A DNA stretch of 64,000 nucleotides, from positions 715,293 to 779,292 of the forward strand of contig BFEA01000194.1 in NCBI GenBank assembly GCA_003427395.1, read 5' to 3'. Below, piece by piece: positions 1 to 11,060 of the stretch. The notes under the pieces are model-generated. The model saw nothing but the letters and a program-made list of their open reading frames with translations, searched no databases and was not told the DNA's origin. Origin of the DNA: Chara braunii. Lineage: Eukaryota; Streptophyta; Charophyceae; Charales; Characeae. A program made the position numbers and the translations under genes. How positions within the stretch are numbered: position 1 is the stretch's first letter; every line of letters starts with the position of its first letter.

Positions 1-39
1 ACGTCCTCGCCCGAGAGTGGTATAACATTATCCCGATCT

Positions 40-891
40 TTGCATCGGACCTTGACGACATTCGCCGATTACCGCGCGAGCGGCCAGTGGCGATCCCACC
101 TTCATCCCCTTCCCCCGTCCCCAATGAACCACGCTGCTCGTCTCGCTCCTCGTCTTGCTCCTCTCTCTACCTTTGGTCTCCCCTCTCTCTTCCCTACCTT
201 CTGGCAATCCGATCTTCACCCTTCTCTTTCCCTCTCGTTCGAACCTCTTTCAGTCCCTCTTATCCATCCTGGACATTGGCGATTGTGGCGAGAAACTTTT
301 AAGGAGCTATCCTTTTGCTTGGCCAGAGTACAAGTGAAGTGGACGGGCACTAACGAGCACCCCACGTGGATCGAGAAGCCGGAGCTGCTGATCATACAGG
401 GTTGGAGGACTAACGCGGAAGGAGATCTTATTGGATTCCTCTTTGGGTCGGTACGACCGGGTCGCCGTCAGTTGATTGCACAGGAGCTCATCACACCGAT
501 CGTGCAATTGGCGGACGATCTCTCGCCCGACATCTACTTTCAAAGCGACAACAGTCCCACTCCGTACATTTTCGAGCGATCCCTGGATCCGTACCTTCAG
601 TGGACTTCGTGCTTGGAGGAACCTAGGGACGAGGATACCCTACCATCGCAGCAGGCGTATCTGAAGCCGTACGAGATCATCCCTTACGCCTTTTATCCGA
701 GGGCAGAGGAAGTGGTGATCAATGACGACGAAGAAGAAGATGGCGACCCTGCAGCCGCCACCTCAAGTACCGCGCGACGGAGACGGCGCCGATCCCCCTC
801 CTCCTCCAGCTCCACCCGTCCCCCAGTTCGCCCATGTACCAATGCGGGCGATAGGCCTTCGACCTCGGACGCTGCCACTCCGCCCCCTTGA
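40..891 (+). CDS. hypothetical protein, unrecognised open frame
   Basis: This is an open frame of 283 codons that I do not recognise. The first 75 residues are compositionally biased (Pro/Leu/Ser) and come from a pyrimidine-rich stretch, so they may not be coding. Residues from about 77 to 225 look more protein-like, with scattered Trp, Tyr and Phe and no repeats. The tail is an acidic run (NDDEEEDGD) followed by an Arg run and a Ser run. Another frame, from position 3 to about 275, is also open and reads plausibly at its start, so the true gene may join two frames through an intron I cannot place. It overlaps the open frame at 722-1260. A fragment of a transposon gene is an equally good explanation. 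Confidence 0.3.
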   Translation: MHRTLTTFADYRASGQWRSHLHPLPPSPMNHAARLAPRLAPLSTFGLPSLFPTFWQSDLHPSLSLSFEPLSVPLIHPGHWRLWRETFKELSFCLARVQVKWTGTNEHPTWIEKPELLIIQGWRTNAEGDLIGFLFGSVRPGRRQLIAQELITPIVQLADDLSPDIYFQSDNSPTPYIFERSLDPYLQWTSCLEEPRDEDTLPSQQAYLKPYEIIPYAFYPRAEEVVINDDEEEDGDPAAATSSTARRRRRRSPSSSSSTRPPVRPCTNAGDRPSTSDAATPPP

Positions 892-1260
892 TTTTCTCAC
901 CCTCGAGCAGATCCGTACCCCTGTCACCTTCCCTTCCCATCCTTTCCATCCCCATCTCTTCCGCGACTTCTATTCTACCCGTCTACTCGCCACCGTCCAT
1001 CCTCACGCCTCCCTTCAGTCCGCTGCTCCCACATTCTGCTGTCATCTTCTACTGTTCAGCACTGCATGGGAGCGATCCAACATCGTAGAAGTCTACTGTG
1101 TTGCCACGGGGACAATCCCCACTTGTCGCCACTTCGAGGTCTTTCGAGCGGCGCTCTTCCACACCCTCTCCTCCTTCTATCGCGACTACCTCGCCTCCCT
1201 CCCCCGCAGTGGCGATCATTTCCCCCGCTTCCACCGAATCATCCGATATGAGGAGCTCCC
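722..1260 (+). CDS. hypothetical proline-rich open frame, truncated by gap
   Basis: An open frame begins with ATG inside the previous one and runs unbroken into the assembly gap. The N-terminal region has a Lys-rich start and a run of prolines at about residues 25-33. The following 140 residues have mixed composition, with repeated His-Phe pairs. No domain is recognisable. Pyrimidine-rich DNA yields long Pro/Ser/Leu frames by chance, so the coding claim is weak. The 3' end cannot be read. Confidence 0.2.
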
Positions 1261-1525
1261 NNNNNNNNNNNNNNNNNNNNNNNNNNNNNNNNNNNNNNNN
1301 NNNNNNNNNNNNNNNNNNNNNNNNNNNNNNNNNNNNNNNNNNNNNNNNNNNNNNNNNNNNNNNNNNNNNNNNNNNNNNNNNNNNNNNNNNNNNNNNNNNN
1401 NNNNNNNNNNNNNNNNNNNNNNNNNNNNNNNNNNNNNNNNNNNNNNNNNNNNNNNNNNNNNNNNNNNNNNNNNNNNNNNNNNNNNNNNNNNNNNNNNNNN
1501 NNNNNNNNNNNNNNNNNNNNNNNNN
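1261..1525. other. assembly gap (265 N)
   Basis: An unbroken run of N lies between a pyrimidine-rich flank and a C-run followed by a T-run (from 1526). Homopolymer flanks suggest the gap sits in low-complexity DNA. Confidence 0.99.
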
Positions 1526-3829
1526 CCCCCCCTTTTTTTTCTTTCCTCCCTTCATCAACACGAACAAAGATATTTATATTCTATTATTAATGTACATATC
1601 ATTGATTCTATTGAGGACTCTTCGCGAAGATCGCGCCATCAACGATGACGTCAACCTACGCGCTGATTCGATAGACGGCAACGAGCAAGGGTGCAGAGCA
1701 CACGGAGATCAGGTGGACCATGATGGCGTCACTTGGACGATCTCCCCGAGGCAGAGGGTTCCTTATGACAGGGCTGCGAAAATCTTGCCACAGATGTTGT
1801 CGCCATCTCATCCACGACCCATTCATCGTTCCTTATACTTCTTTCTGCTCTGTTGATACGCTTGGTTCCTCATGCATCACTCTGTTCTCCCCTCTTTCTT
1901 TCGCGATTCCATGCAATCGGGAGATCGCATCATTTTGGAACCCCCTGCGCATCACATATGTGACGAACCACTTCCCGACCCCGTGCCATCTTTCGTACCC
2001 TTTTTTTTGCTTGTATCATACCTACCCCAGGAAAACCCCATTTTGAGTTCTTGCTTTCGAGCGCCGCATTTTCCTTTTTGAAGAGCTTTTTCGACTACTG
2101 AGTTCTGTTTTTCTTTTTACGAAGTCGAGAAATACATGAGAATTTACGTGCGCCCTAGCGAGCGCACTAGGAATTGGGCTCGGTAGTTGGAAATTCCGGG
2201 ATAAGCGGAACTTCGACGTGTCCTTTTTGGGTGAGTAGATGTTCTTGGGCGCGTCGGGGAAAACTCTCGGAATTTTGCGTGAATACGAATAGGCGTAGGA
2301 TTTTCTTTTCCCGCATCGCTTTTTCGCGTGCGGATATGGTGATTTTAATTTTGAATTAGGATAGAAGCAAGTTGTAACTGTTTCTGTGCCTTTTTCTTTT
2401 TTTTATTGTTGACTGCGCCGTGCATGCAAAAGCTTCCTCCTCTCTGTCCCCCGCATCGCTCCCTCTCGCGCCTCCCTTCCCTTTTCCCTCCTTTTTCTCT
2501 CTCCCCGTAATTGTTTTCCCTTCTCCCTCTCTCTCTCTCCCGCCTTGCTTTCGCGCGCCATTTCCCCTTCTTGATCGTCTGAATCTTGAACCCGTCTTGC
2601 GCCACCTCTCGCGCCTTTTCTCTTCTCACCCTCTACGTCTGGCATACGACGTCCGGTCAATCCCCCGATAACTCTCGCTCGCCAATCAGGTGCGTGGATC
2701 GATAGGACCTTCCTATCGCGCAACGAATCCGATTGGTTGAACCTCGAGTTCCGAGGGATCAACATGGCGTTTGTAGAGCACTCGTCTCAAAGTCTTCTCC
2801 TCCTTCTCCTCTTACACCTCAGCTTTCCTATCACCTTTTCCCCCTTTTATCTCGTTTGTCTCGACTATAAAACCCGCAAGCGCGTCCGCAAATCTCTCTT
2901 ACGTTCTCGACTCTCGAGCCAACTTCCGGGAAGCAGTGGCTAGGCAGAGTGTTTAAAGCGAGTCGGGAAGTCCTGTCGAGCTGACAATAGACTGGCCGGT
3001 TGCGTGCTGGATCGCCACGACGGACTGTGGGATCTGGGTGAACCATGTCGAGTTTATGATAACGGGGTGACAATCGCAGTGGTGGGAGTTAGCACGCAAC
3101 GGCCGGGATCGTCGGTGTGGGTATGAGGATCGATGTTGAGTTGATTGGCCCAGGGCCATATTGGAATTAACGGTGAATGCGCCTTTGTTGCGGATTGTTA
3201 TCTTTGGCATGAGTGTACGGCGGTGACGCCGAACTTTTCTCTTCCTGGATCTTGTCATCTTCTATTTTGGACTTTCTTTCCCTCGACTCTCTCTCTCTCA
3301 CTCTCTCTCCCCCCCTTTTTGAATGATGATGCATCTAAATGATTGTCCCTCTCTTAAATGGGAATGAGTCGGCCTCCTGTTTCTGTGTGAAAGAACATCT
3401 TCCGGAACTCTTCTATTAGTTTCCTGGGTAATCCTCCTACGCAAGGACCCTGTTTACTTGTCTTGTGAACGGTGGATGCGTGTGTACTGTGCAATGCGAT
3501 TCATCTTTTCCTGTGAATGTCTCATTTTCGCACCTTCCACAGTGAATGCATGTATAGAGATGCGTGACTTTTCGAATTGATTAGACGAATGTCGTCGGGA
3601 TTTTGTTCGAGAATACACGATTGTTTAGATCTATAGTCCCGAACGCACTGCGCATGCCATCTGCCTTATGTGGCACGACATCAGCAGCTACGCCACCAGG
3701 CGACCTTGAGAAACAAGGCGCCGAAAACCAACAAGCTGATGTGTGTCTGCTCCCTCGTGTGTCAAGAAGGGTAGATTGAGGGTCGCATGAATGATTTTTG
3801 ATCTTAATGATGCCTCTGGATATGTATGA
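1526..3829. other. no supported gene; pyrimidine-rich DNA
   Basis: The stretch is rich in C and T, with long runs of ctctct and ttttc on the plus strand, especially at 2400-2600 and 3280-3320. Open frames here are short and compositionally biased on both strands. The only feature I would point to is the TATA-like site listed separately. No terminal repeat, tRNA box or conserved motif was recognised. Confidence 0.5.
2866..2872 (+). promoter_or_regulatory. TATA-box-like site
   Basis: The sequence CTATAAAACCC stands in otherwise TATA-poor, pyrimidine-rich DNA, and a GC-rich leader follows it. It matches a TATA box by consensus only. No coding region that it would obviously drive lies directly downstream, so it may be a decayed LTR or retroelement promoter. 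Confidence 0.25.
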
Positions 3830-4303
3830 TTGATTGATATGTGGACTGACAAGCACCCTTCGATTGGGCGCCAGCTTCCCGTATCTCCCATCCCAATGCG
3901 ACCTTTTCCCTATAGTGAGGAAAGGACACGTGTATGTGAGTGGGACGTACGAGAAGCCGTCGCACAAATCGGCGGGCAGTATTACTTCCCTCCGGCCAAC
4001 CGTTGTTATGGGTTCATGGACGCCGGATTTGTCATTATCGATACGCACTTTCCACCCTACTCGATATTGTTGCCATTTAACGAGCTGATCGTCATTCCGT
4101 GGACGGCCGTGACGCCCCATCGGCCCCGCACTCTGTGCACGGAGTGCCAGCGTTTCGATCGCTACGAAGCGAAGGGCTTCCACTACCGAATACGGAGTGA
4201 GGACGAGCATAACGAAAGAGCCACTCGGATGAGACCATCCACGTCGGACTTGGAACTGACCAGTGAACGACGACGAGATCTGATACGAAAACGAGACATG
4301 TGA
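3830..4303 (+). CDS. hypothetical protein fragment, unrecognised
   Basis: This open frame of 157 codons has balanced composition and no low complexity. Its middle part is rich in aromatic and aliphatic residues (for example GQYYFPPANRCYGFMDAGF). A CTEC pair could be half a zinc-binding site, and the C-terminus is charged, ending ERRRDLIRKRDM. It may be the last exon of a gene or a fragment of a transposon protein. No family was recognised. A 274-codon frame on the opposite strand overlaps it but is less protein-like. Confidence 0.3.
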   Translation: MIDMWTDKHPSIGRQLPVSPIPMRPFPYSEERTRVCEWDVREAVAQIGGQYYFPPANRCYGFMDAGFVIIDTHFPPYSILLPFNELIVIPWTAVTPHRPRTLCTECQRFDRYEAKGFHYRIRSEDEHNERATRMRPSTSDLELTSERRRDLIRKRDM

Positions 4304-4464
4304 AGCGTGCCAAAGCCTTTCCGTTCTAAACGACGGGCTGTAGCTCGGTGGGAAGCCCGACTTTACTTTTTGGATTGAATTTGGATCTTTCTGTTTTCGC
4401 GCCATGTCCGCGCGCGCATTCCGCGACGCACGAAACTAATCGACTTGCTTCATCGGACCAACGC

Positions 4465-4565
4465 GGGGGATTTCAGTTCCATCTGTGTCCCCACACTCAA
4501 TTTCCAAAAATCCTTGGCACACCCCTTCTTGCGGTTTTTTTGGGCCTCTTTTCTGCACAGCTAAC
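4465..4565 (+). repeat. dispersed repeat, copy 1 (partner at 57300-57440, minus)
   Basis: The segment starting GGGGATTTCAGTTCC and continuing through TGTCCCCACACTCAA matches the reverse complement of 57300-57440 over roughly 100 bases, with scattered mismatches. Family and boundaries are unknown. It lies just upstream of LINE1. Confidence 0.7.
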
Positions 4566-4591
4566 ACTCCGAACGGAAGACAGCACAGGGC

Positions 4592-6211
4592 GTGAGGTTG
4601 CGCATCACATGGATGACGAGAGCGGAAGTGAGAGATTGGCGAAGATTCATTGACGACAACGTCTTCTGGGTAGCGGTGGTGGGAGTTCCCCTGGGGGAAA
4701 TGGTGTTTCTACATACGCACGTGGAGCGAGCAATCGGGAAGATATTGAAGAGACATCAGCCTGAAGCGGACGAGGAAGATCCAAAATTAGTCAATATTCG
4801 CTTCGACATTGACTCTAGCTGCAGGGAGAACATGAAGGATAAGATTTGGGTAGAAACCCACCAAGGCGATGATCTGGAGGTGAGATTGGCGAATGCAGAA
4901 ACGAAGTGGTGTAGAAGGTGTCGAACTTTCTTTCACTAGGAGGACACATGTCGTAGACCTGAACGAAGGAACCAAGGGCGAAGTACCTCTGCTCGGCCAC
5001 AAGCATCGACAAATTCAGGGGCGAGGGGATCGCGTCAGCCCTATCAAGGAGTGCTTAGACCGCCAGGAGCATCTACGTCACAAGCTGGAACCCAAGGGGT
5101 CAACTAAGCTGGAGCATCAAGCGCCCCAGGGGGCGCTACGGTACGGGCAAACCCGATCCTCTCTCCAGGTCAACCTCAAGGAACGGGTGGAAACTTTCCT
5201 TCAAATCAGGGCTCTATCAATCCGGCTGTCAACATGGTTTGGGCCTCATATTTCCAGAATCTACCGCCACACCCCTTTCTTCAACAACAACAAGGTATGC
5301 CTCCACCTGATTCATCGGTGGGGGTAAGTTTGTCATTTGCGAACATGCACACGTTCATGCCATGGGGATATGGCCAAGCTGGCTTTCCCCCACTGCCAGG
5401 GGGAGGAACTTCTCTATCCCCTCATAGGGGTGCCTCTCAATCGCAAAGTCGAGGTAGGGGAGAGTCCCCTAGCAAGCAGCGTCGAGTCAGCGGAGGGAGC
5501 GGGGTAGATATCTCGGTGGATGGCCTTCGTGCGGAAGCATCCGGAAGTTCCACAAAAGGTTATTTTCCTTCCGGTATTCGAACCTCATCTGGGGTAACAG
5601 GTAAGCGAAAAACAGGGTGGGGTCGGATGGAATCTCTGTCCAGAGGACAGAATTGCATCGAAACCAAACTTATTCCAATCGTATGTACTGTCGTGAGGGA
5701 GGCCTTGTGGATAATCGCTTGGTGTGGTCCAGACAGTATCTTGACCTTTCTAAGTGTGTCCTGCCCGGAGTCACCCATGCCCCGTGCTGCTGAAACCCTT
5801 GCCCGGTCTCTTTTCCAAAACAAATTTGCTTTCCGTATTATCGAGGAAATTTCTATGCCTCATTTTATCATTGATATCTCTTGTAACCGTGCTAAATTTT
5901 TCGCTCCACTCTTTGACGCATATTTCTTCCCTGACCAACTTGACCTCTTGGAGAAGGAAGGCCTTCGGCTTATCCCTTTTTCTTGGTTCTTGGAGGGCAA
6001 ATGTGCTGACCTCCACAAGATCAGGATTACTCCGAACCTGACGGCAAAGTTTTTGCACGAGTTGAACTCCAAGTTGGGCAAGGAGAAGAAACTGGATGCC
6101 CCCCTTGTGAAGCGAGCTCTGATGGAACCATGGCCATCGGAAATCAACGCAGCTGGAAGCTCCTCCCAAATCCAAGTACCTGGGTCAACCTGGATGAATG
6201 GGCAGGCTTAG
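4592..6211 (+). pseudogene. LINE1 ORF1 (gag-like, CCHC knuckle), broken
   Basis: One frame is open from 4592 to 6211 apart from two internal stops: TAG at 4937-4939 and a TAA near 5104. ORF1 proteins of plant L1 elements bind the element RNA. A CX2CX4HX4C knuckle is visible (CRRCRTFFH, then EDTC), and the first stop falls just after its histidine. Downstream is a Gly/Ser/Pro/Gln-rich linker with a short Gln run, then a globular C-terminal region (about 5750-6200) with repeated Phe/Ile/Leu. The stop codon overlaps the ORF2 start (ATG at 6198) by 14 bases, which suggests coupled translation of ORF2 in the ancestor. Confidence 0.75.
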
Positions 6212-9200
6212 GGTCGCGACGTGGAATATTCGTGGATTGGGTGATTCGAATGGGAGGGATAAGAAAGGGCACCTAAAAAGTTGGATGCACGACCGCAAGA
6301 TTGATATCCTCTGTTTACAGGAAACAAAATTGTCCGAGGAGAAAATTACGGAGTTGGGCCAATGGTGGGACGACCCTCAAATCTGGTCGCCGGCCAGAGG
6401 CTCTAATGGAGGTGTCTCCATTCTGATCCACAAAGGATTTGATGTTGAAATTTTTGATTTTTGTGCTGACTTGTGGGGGAGGTGGGCTTGGGTTAAAATA
6501 TGCGTTAATCAACAAGAATGGATAATTTTTACAGTCTATGCTCCCACAAGCGCTTTAGAGCGAGTAGTCTTTTTTTATGATATTCCTCTGTTTACCCCAG
6601 AAGGTGATAATTTGATTTTGACTGGTGATTAGAATACCACCTTGGACAGACCGGAGGCTGTCAGAGGTGGTAATGATGTCGTTAAGCTCACCGAGTTGAT
6701 GTCTGATCTCGACCTGGTTGAACCATATAGCCTACTCTACCTTGGTGAGCCAGGATACACTTGGGTTTCTAATATTCACAAGGACAAAGGCAGTGTAAGG
6801 AGAAAACTGGATTTCTTTTTCCTTTTTCCCGAAACTTGGTATGCTACAGTGAACGTAGGAGAAATCTCAAATCCCATCTCGGACCATAAGCCCCTGCTCG
6901 CGTCCTTCACTGTCCAAGGGATCGAGCGAGGTCCATGATATTTCCGTGTAAATACACGGATTCTGAAAGACCCAGGTATCATTGATTGGATGCACCGTTT
7001 TTTGTCAGATTGGAAGAACACGATCAACTCTTTCGACTTTAAGGCAGCGTGGTGGGAATCTGGCTCACGGATTTTTTCGAAACACTTGAGTATTTTCTTA
7101 AGAATTTTTACAGCTAAGAATAGGCAATATGAAGACAGTCTGAGGAAAAAAGTGGAATATGCAGAACTCCGCATGGGTTTACACCCCATATCGAACCTGG
7201 TATGGAGTAATAAAAGGAAAAAACTGATGGCAAATTGGGACTTGTTCCAACAGGAGTAGTCAGACGCCTGGGCAGAACGCCTCAAAGTCAAGGGCATAGT
7301 GGTTTATGACCGCATGACCAGTGAATCCTTTCAAAAGCTACTGCGCAAACGCCTGTCCCAACCCATGAGTGAGTTAATGCACCCCTTTGATCATGGCCAA
7401 CCTCTGGCCCAAGACTGCTCACAGTTGACCTCATATGTGGCTCTGTATTATCAAAATATTCTTACAACCAGGAGGTCGGATGAAGACATCACTAATGATC
7501 TGTCAGAAGGCTCTAACCATTGGGCCCTATTTAAAGTCAGACTGCCTGACCATGGCAGACTTGACATGGACCGATCGATAACCTCAGAAGAGGCAGGGGA
7601 AGCTCTCCGTTCAATGGCACATGGCAAAGCACCAGGAGACGATGGTCTCCCAGTGGAGGTCTACCTGGTAATTTGGGATTCGATTAAGGAGGAGTTGTTG
7701 GACTTATATAACCAGGTACTCATGGGAGGCGAATTATCAAAGGGCATGCGAAACCGAATAATATCATTATTATATAAGAAAGGGGACCGTTTAGAGATTA
7801 GGAACTGGAGACCTATTTCTATACTTAACGTTTCGTATATGTTGCTAGCTAAAGTTTTGGCCCGTCGGCTGGGTAGGTATTTACCTCCCCTAGTCAACAA
7901 AGATCAAGCGGCCTTTGTACAAGGCCGGCCAATCTTTGATAACATCGTGACGGCAATTGAAGCCCTGGAGTTAGTGGGAAGTACTGATGCCAATACCTCG
8001 ATCCTGATGCTTGATTTAGAAAAAAATATGCGATCGGGTAAACTGGACATATGTACTTACCACGTTAAGGCATGTCGGATTTGGGGAAAATCTGTGTAAT
8101 TCAGTAGTTGCCCTCTACTCTCTCTCCACAGCATCAGTAATGGTAAATGGTCATCTTTCTGACTCCTTTGCCCTAACTAGATCTTTGAGACAGGGTTGTT
8201 CCCTGGCTCCTTTGCTTTTCGTGCTTCAAATAGCCTCGCCGTGCTAGCTCGCTGGATTACTCAGGCGATTATATCTCCTAAGGCAGCCCACTGGATTTCC
8301 ATGGCTGAAATTATCTTGGCAACGGAATGGAACCTCGTGAGACCTTCGGATGTATGAACATGTTTATTACTCCCCTCCTATCAGAACAGATTAATCCGCT
8401 CTGACTTGTGGAAAACTATTGTACGAGCCTGAAAAAATGTACAGCCAAATTCGTGGTTACAACCAGCTACAAAAGCTGAAATCTTGCTGCAACCTTTGTT
8501 CGAAAACTCGTTTATCAGGAGATCAGACAACAGCTGGTTTGGAGCAGACTCAACAAATGTTAGCTTTGGTCACAGTTTGATTGAGAAAGGAGTACTAAGG
8601 ATAACTGATATTTGGAATGATCTTGATAATAGATGGCTATCACCATCGGAACTCAGAACTCGACTGGGGGCGGTGCGGCATATTGAGGAACGTAGGGAAG
8701 ACCTAATCAACAAGGTACCATATCAATGGAAATTTCTCTTAAGCCCGGGTGGGGTTGACCCTTCCGGGACTTGGTATATTAGCCAGGATCCAACCATTAT
8801 AAATTCATTTTCGAAACTGGAGCACATTGATTGTGAGGGAAAGAGATCCTTCCAACTGCGGTCTGGAATGCAAAAAGATTGCCCTGGTCAGTTGATAGTA
8901 CAGGAAGATGCTACCCCCCCCCCCCCCTTTCCGCAGGCCTGACCCAGATCCGAGTGTGGGAATGTTGTGATGAGGATGAAAATTGGACCTGTAATGTATA
9001 TGCTCATGGCCTTCCACTTTCTAGCCTTCGTTTAAATCCTGAACTGTGGGGCTGGAAAGGGGAGGGCCCAAAAGGGGAAGATCTCCCCCTCTCATCGTAC
9101 TTTGCAGACTTGGGATATAAGCTTCAGACCCCGACTCGTACTCCTCTCAATGTAGCCACGACCAGGTGGTGTCAAGTTCTGGACTGTGATTATTTCACAG

Positions 9201-9800
9201 TCGAGAAAACGTTGATCCAATGCTGGGAACAGTTGGCAAAGGCTCTAAATCCAAGGTTGGCAGCCAACTTATGGCTGCTCTCCTTACTGGCCACTCAATG
9301 GGCAGTAAACCTAGTGCAGTGTGGAATGAATGTGGAAATGACATGCAAAAGATGTAGCTGGGCTTATGAATCTACCCCTCATTTGTGGTATGATTGCCCA
9401 ACCTCCAAGCGGATTTGCGATTGGTGGCAGAACTTCTGGTCCAAACTCACTGATAATTGTTTAGATTGGAACCGCATCTGGGTACTGTTGGGTGGAATTC
9501 CGGACTCATTGAATCCCAAACAAGGATGGGGTTACACCGGTCAAGCGATTCGTGCTATTGGCTGTGAGGTCATTTGGAAAGAGAGAAATCTACGAATATT
9601 CGACAACAAGAAGATGGCAAACAAGGAGATTAGATGAATGTTTAAAACGTTATTAAGAAGGACTATTCAGGCAGATTGGGTGAGAAAGGGACGGGGTCGT
9701 TCGACAAAGTTGTTCGAGGACACCTGGGGCAGAGAATGCAAGTTGGTGAAATTGGAATTAGGGAAGTTAGTGTGGGATAGTTGGTTTTGTAAGATCTGAA
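6198..9800 (+). pseudogene. LINE1 ORF2 (endonuclease-reverse transcriptase), broken
   Basis: ORF2 would nick target DNA and reverse transcribe the RNA. The endonuclease start (RVATWNIRG), the catalytic LQETK and the closing SDHKPLL are present. The conserved GDWN is interrupted, with TAG at 6630-6632 in place of Trp. Further stops lie at 6936 and 7257. RT motifs begin at about 7570, including KAPGDDGLPVE and NWRPISILN. A one-base insertion near 8024 disrupts motif A. Motif B (SLRQGCSLAPLL) follows in another frame, ending at a stop near 8248. The YADD box is absent. The C-terminal region resumes at 8484, shifts frame at a poly(C) run near 8916, and holds a zf-RVT-like C-x2-C...H...C (CKRCSW...HLWYDC). 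TGA at 9635 replaces another codon, probably Trp. Confidence 0.85.
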
Positions 9801-10356
9801 CCTGGGTTGCTCGGTTCCCTAAATCCGCAGGAGGATGGCGGTCAGTTTGAGAGTAAAGGCGGGAGCACTACACCGGTTTTCGTGAGTCCTCAAGGGGTCC
9901 ACCCATCGATGTTAGACGAAGTTCCTGGTTATTTGGAGTAGGGTAGATTGGTGGGTAGGATAATTCGGTTCTTGGGAGACTTTCCGGGTTGTGGTATTGG
10001 ATCCATCCGTCGTCGTTAGACGGAGTATTTGTTAGTTAGCAGTAGGCTAGTTTTGGTGGATAGGATAGTCTTTGCCAGTTTGGTTCTGTTTTGGTTTGTG
10101 AGGCTTTGGCGGTTTGATGCTTTTGTTTGTTTTCCTCTAGGAGCAGGGTAGCAGGCACATGCTTATATTTGGTCATTTTGTTCGTTGATTTTCCCAGGCT
10201 CCTTAATTGTTTGGTTAAAGAGGTACTCGAGCAAGTGCTCGTAAGCGAAACTGGGTAATGCTCCCAGGGTTACTCCGGGTTGAATTGTGAGGTCCTCTGC
10301 CTCAAATTTTACTTGGTATAATGAGAAGCGACAATTAAAAAAAAAAAAAAAAAAAA
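9801..10356 (+). other. LINE1 3' UTR and poly(A) tail
   Basis: This is non-coding sequence between the last ORF2 stop and the A-run at 10336-10356. The part at about 10268-10310 matches the 3' UTR of LINE2 at 41608-41650. It is probably the recognition end for the RT, since related LINEs keep their 3' tail. There are no other features. Confidence 0.7.
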
Positions 10357-11060
10357 TGTCGAAAGCACTTCGACAATCGTCAGAAAAGTGGTTTCAAGAT
10401 GGGTGTTGAACGGCCCGCCTGCAGCGGGTCGAGACATCACGGAGACAAGGTGTTGAAGGATGTGTTGATTTCGACATCTATGCCTCAAGCTCCCGTGTCT
10501 ACTTCTTCTTTTTTTTTGTTTTTTTTCCCTTTTCTAAAAACGAAACTACGGTGTGACGAAGGCGGCCATTGTGTCGAAACGGTGAATGTCGAAAATGGTC
10601 TGACAGTTGTCGAATATTTCACCGTTTTGACACTGGTGTGGCGAGGCCCTAAGGGGGCCTCGCCACACCAATGTCGAAACTACAGTTTTTGACATTTTTC
10701 TTCGCCACACAGACTGTCGAAGAAAAAATGTCGAAACCAGTTCGACATTTGTCAGAGGACAACCTTCGACATGGGTGTCGAATGGCCCGCCTGCAGCGGG
10801 TCGAGTTTCGACATCATGGAGACGAGGTGTTGAAGGATGTGTTGATTTCGACATCTATGCCTCAAGCTCCCGTGTCTTCTTCTTCTTCTTTTTTGTTTTT
10901 TTTTTCCTTCTTTTTTTTTGTTTTTTTTTCAGTTTTCTAAAAATGAAACCATGGTGTGGCGAAGGCGGCCATTGTGTCGAAACAGTGAATGTCGAAAATG
11001 GTCTGACAGTTGTCGAATATTTCACTGTTTCGACACTGGTGTGGCGAGGCCCTAAGGCAA
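10357..11060 (+). repeat. tandem pair of hairpin-forming repeats
   Basis: Two diverged units lie head to tail (about 10357-10680 and 10720-11060). Each has a start rich in TCGA, a small CCCGC...GCGGG palindrome, the shared stretch TGTTGAAGGATGTGTTGATT, a pyrimidine tract, and an inverted repeat of about 16 bases (GTGTCGAAACGGTGAA and partner in unit 1; GTGTCGAAACAGTGAA and partner in unit 2). Each ends in GGTGTGGCGAGGCCCTAAG. In unit 1 this end is immediately followed by its own reverse complement (10638-10674), giving a near-perfect palindrome. No coding frame is supported. The element type is unknown; a non-autonomous DNA transposon or a hairpin RNA locus are both possible. Confidence 0.75.

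Larger units (their letters stand above)
4592..10356 (+). mobile_element. LINE1: decayed L1-type non-LTR retrotransposon
   Basis: The element contains, in order, an ORF1 with a CCHC knuckle, an ORF2 with an APE-type endonuclease, an RT domain and a C-terminal zinc-finger region, a 3' UTR and a 21-bp poly(A) tail at 10336-10356. The 3' UTR ends with a sequence shared with LINE2 (CTCCGGGTT, then AATTGTGAGGTCC), so the two belong to related families. The 5' end is not defined; 4592 is only the first readable codon of ORF1. I could not identify a target-site duplication. The element is inactive: it carries several stops, at least two frameshifts and a deletion in RT. Confidence 0.85.

Noticed and set aside
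3581-4405. 274-codon minus-strand frame
   Set aside because: It overlaps a more protein-like plus-strand frame and shows no motif.
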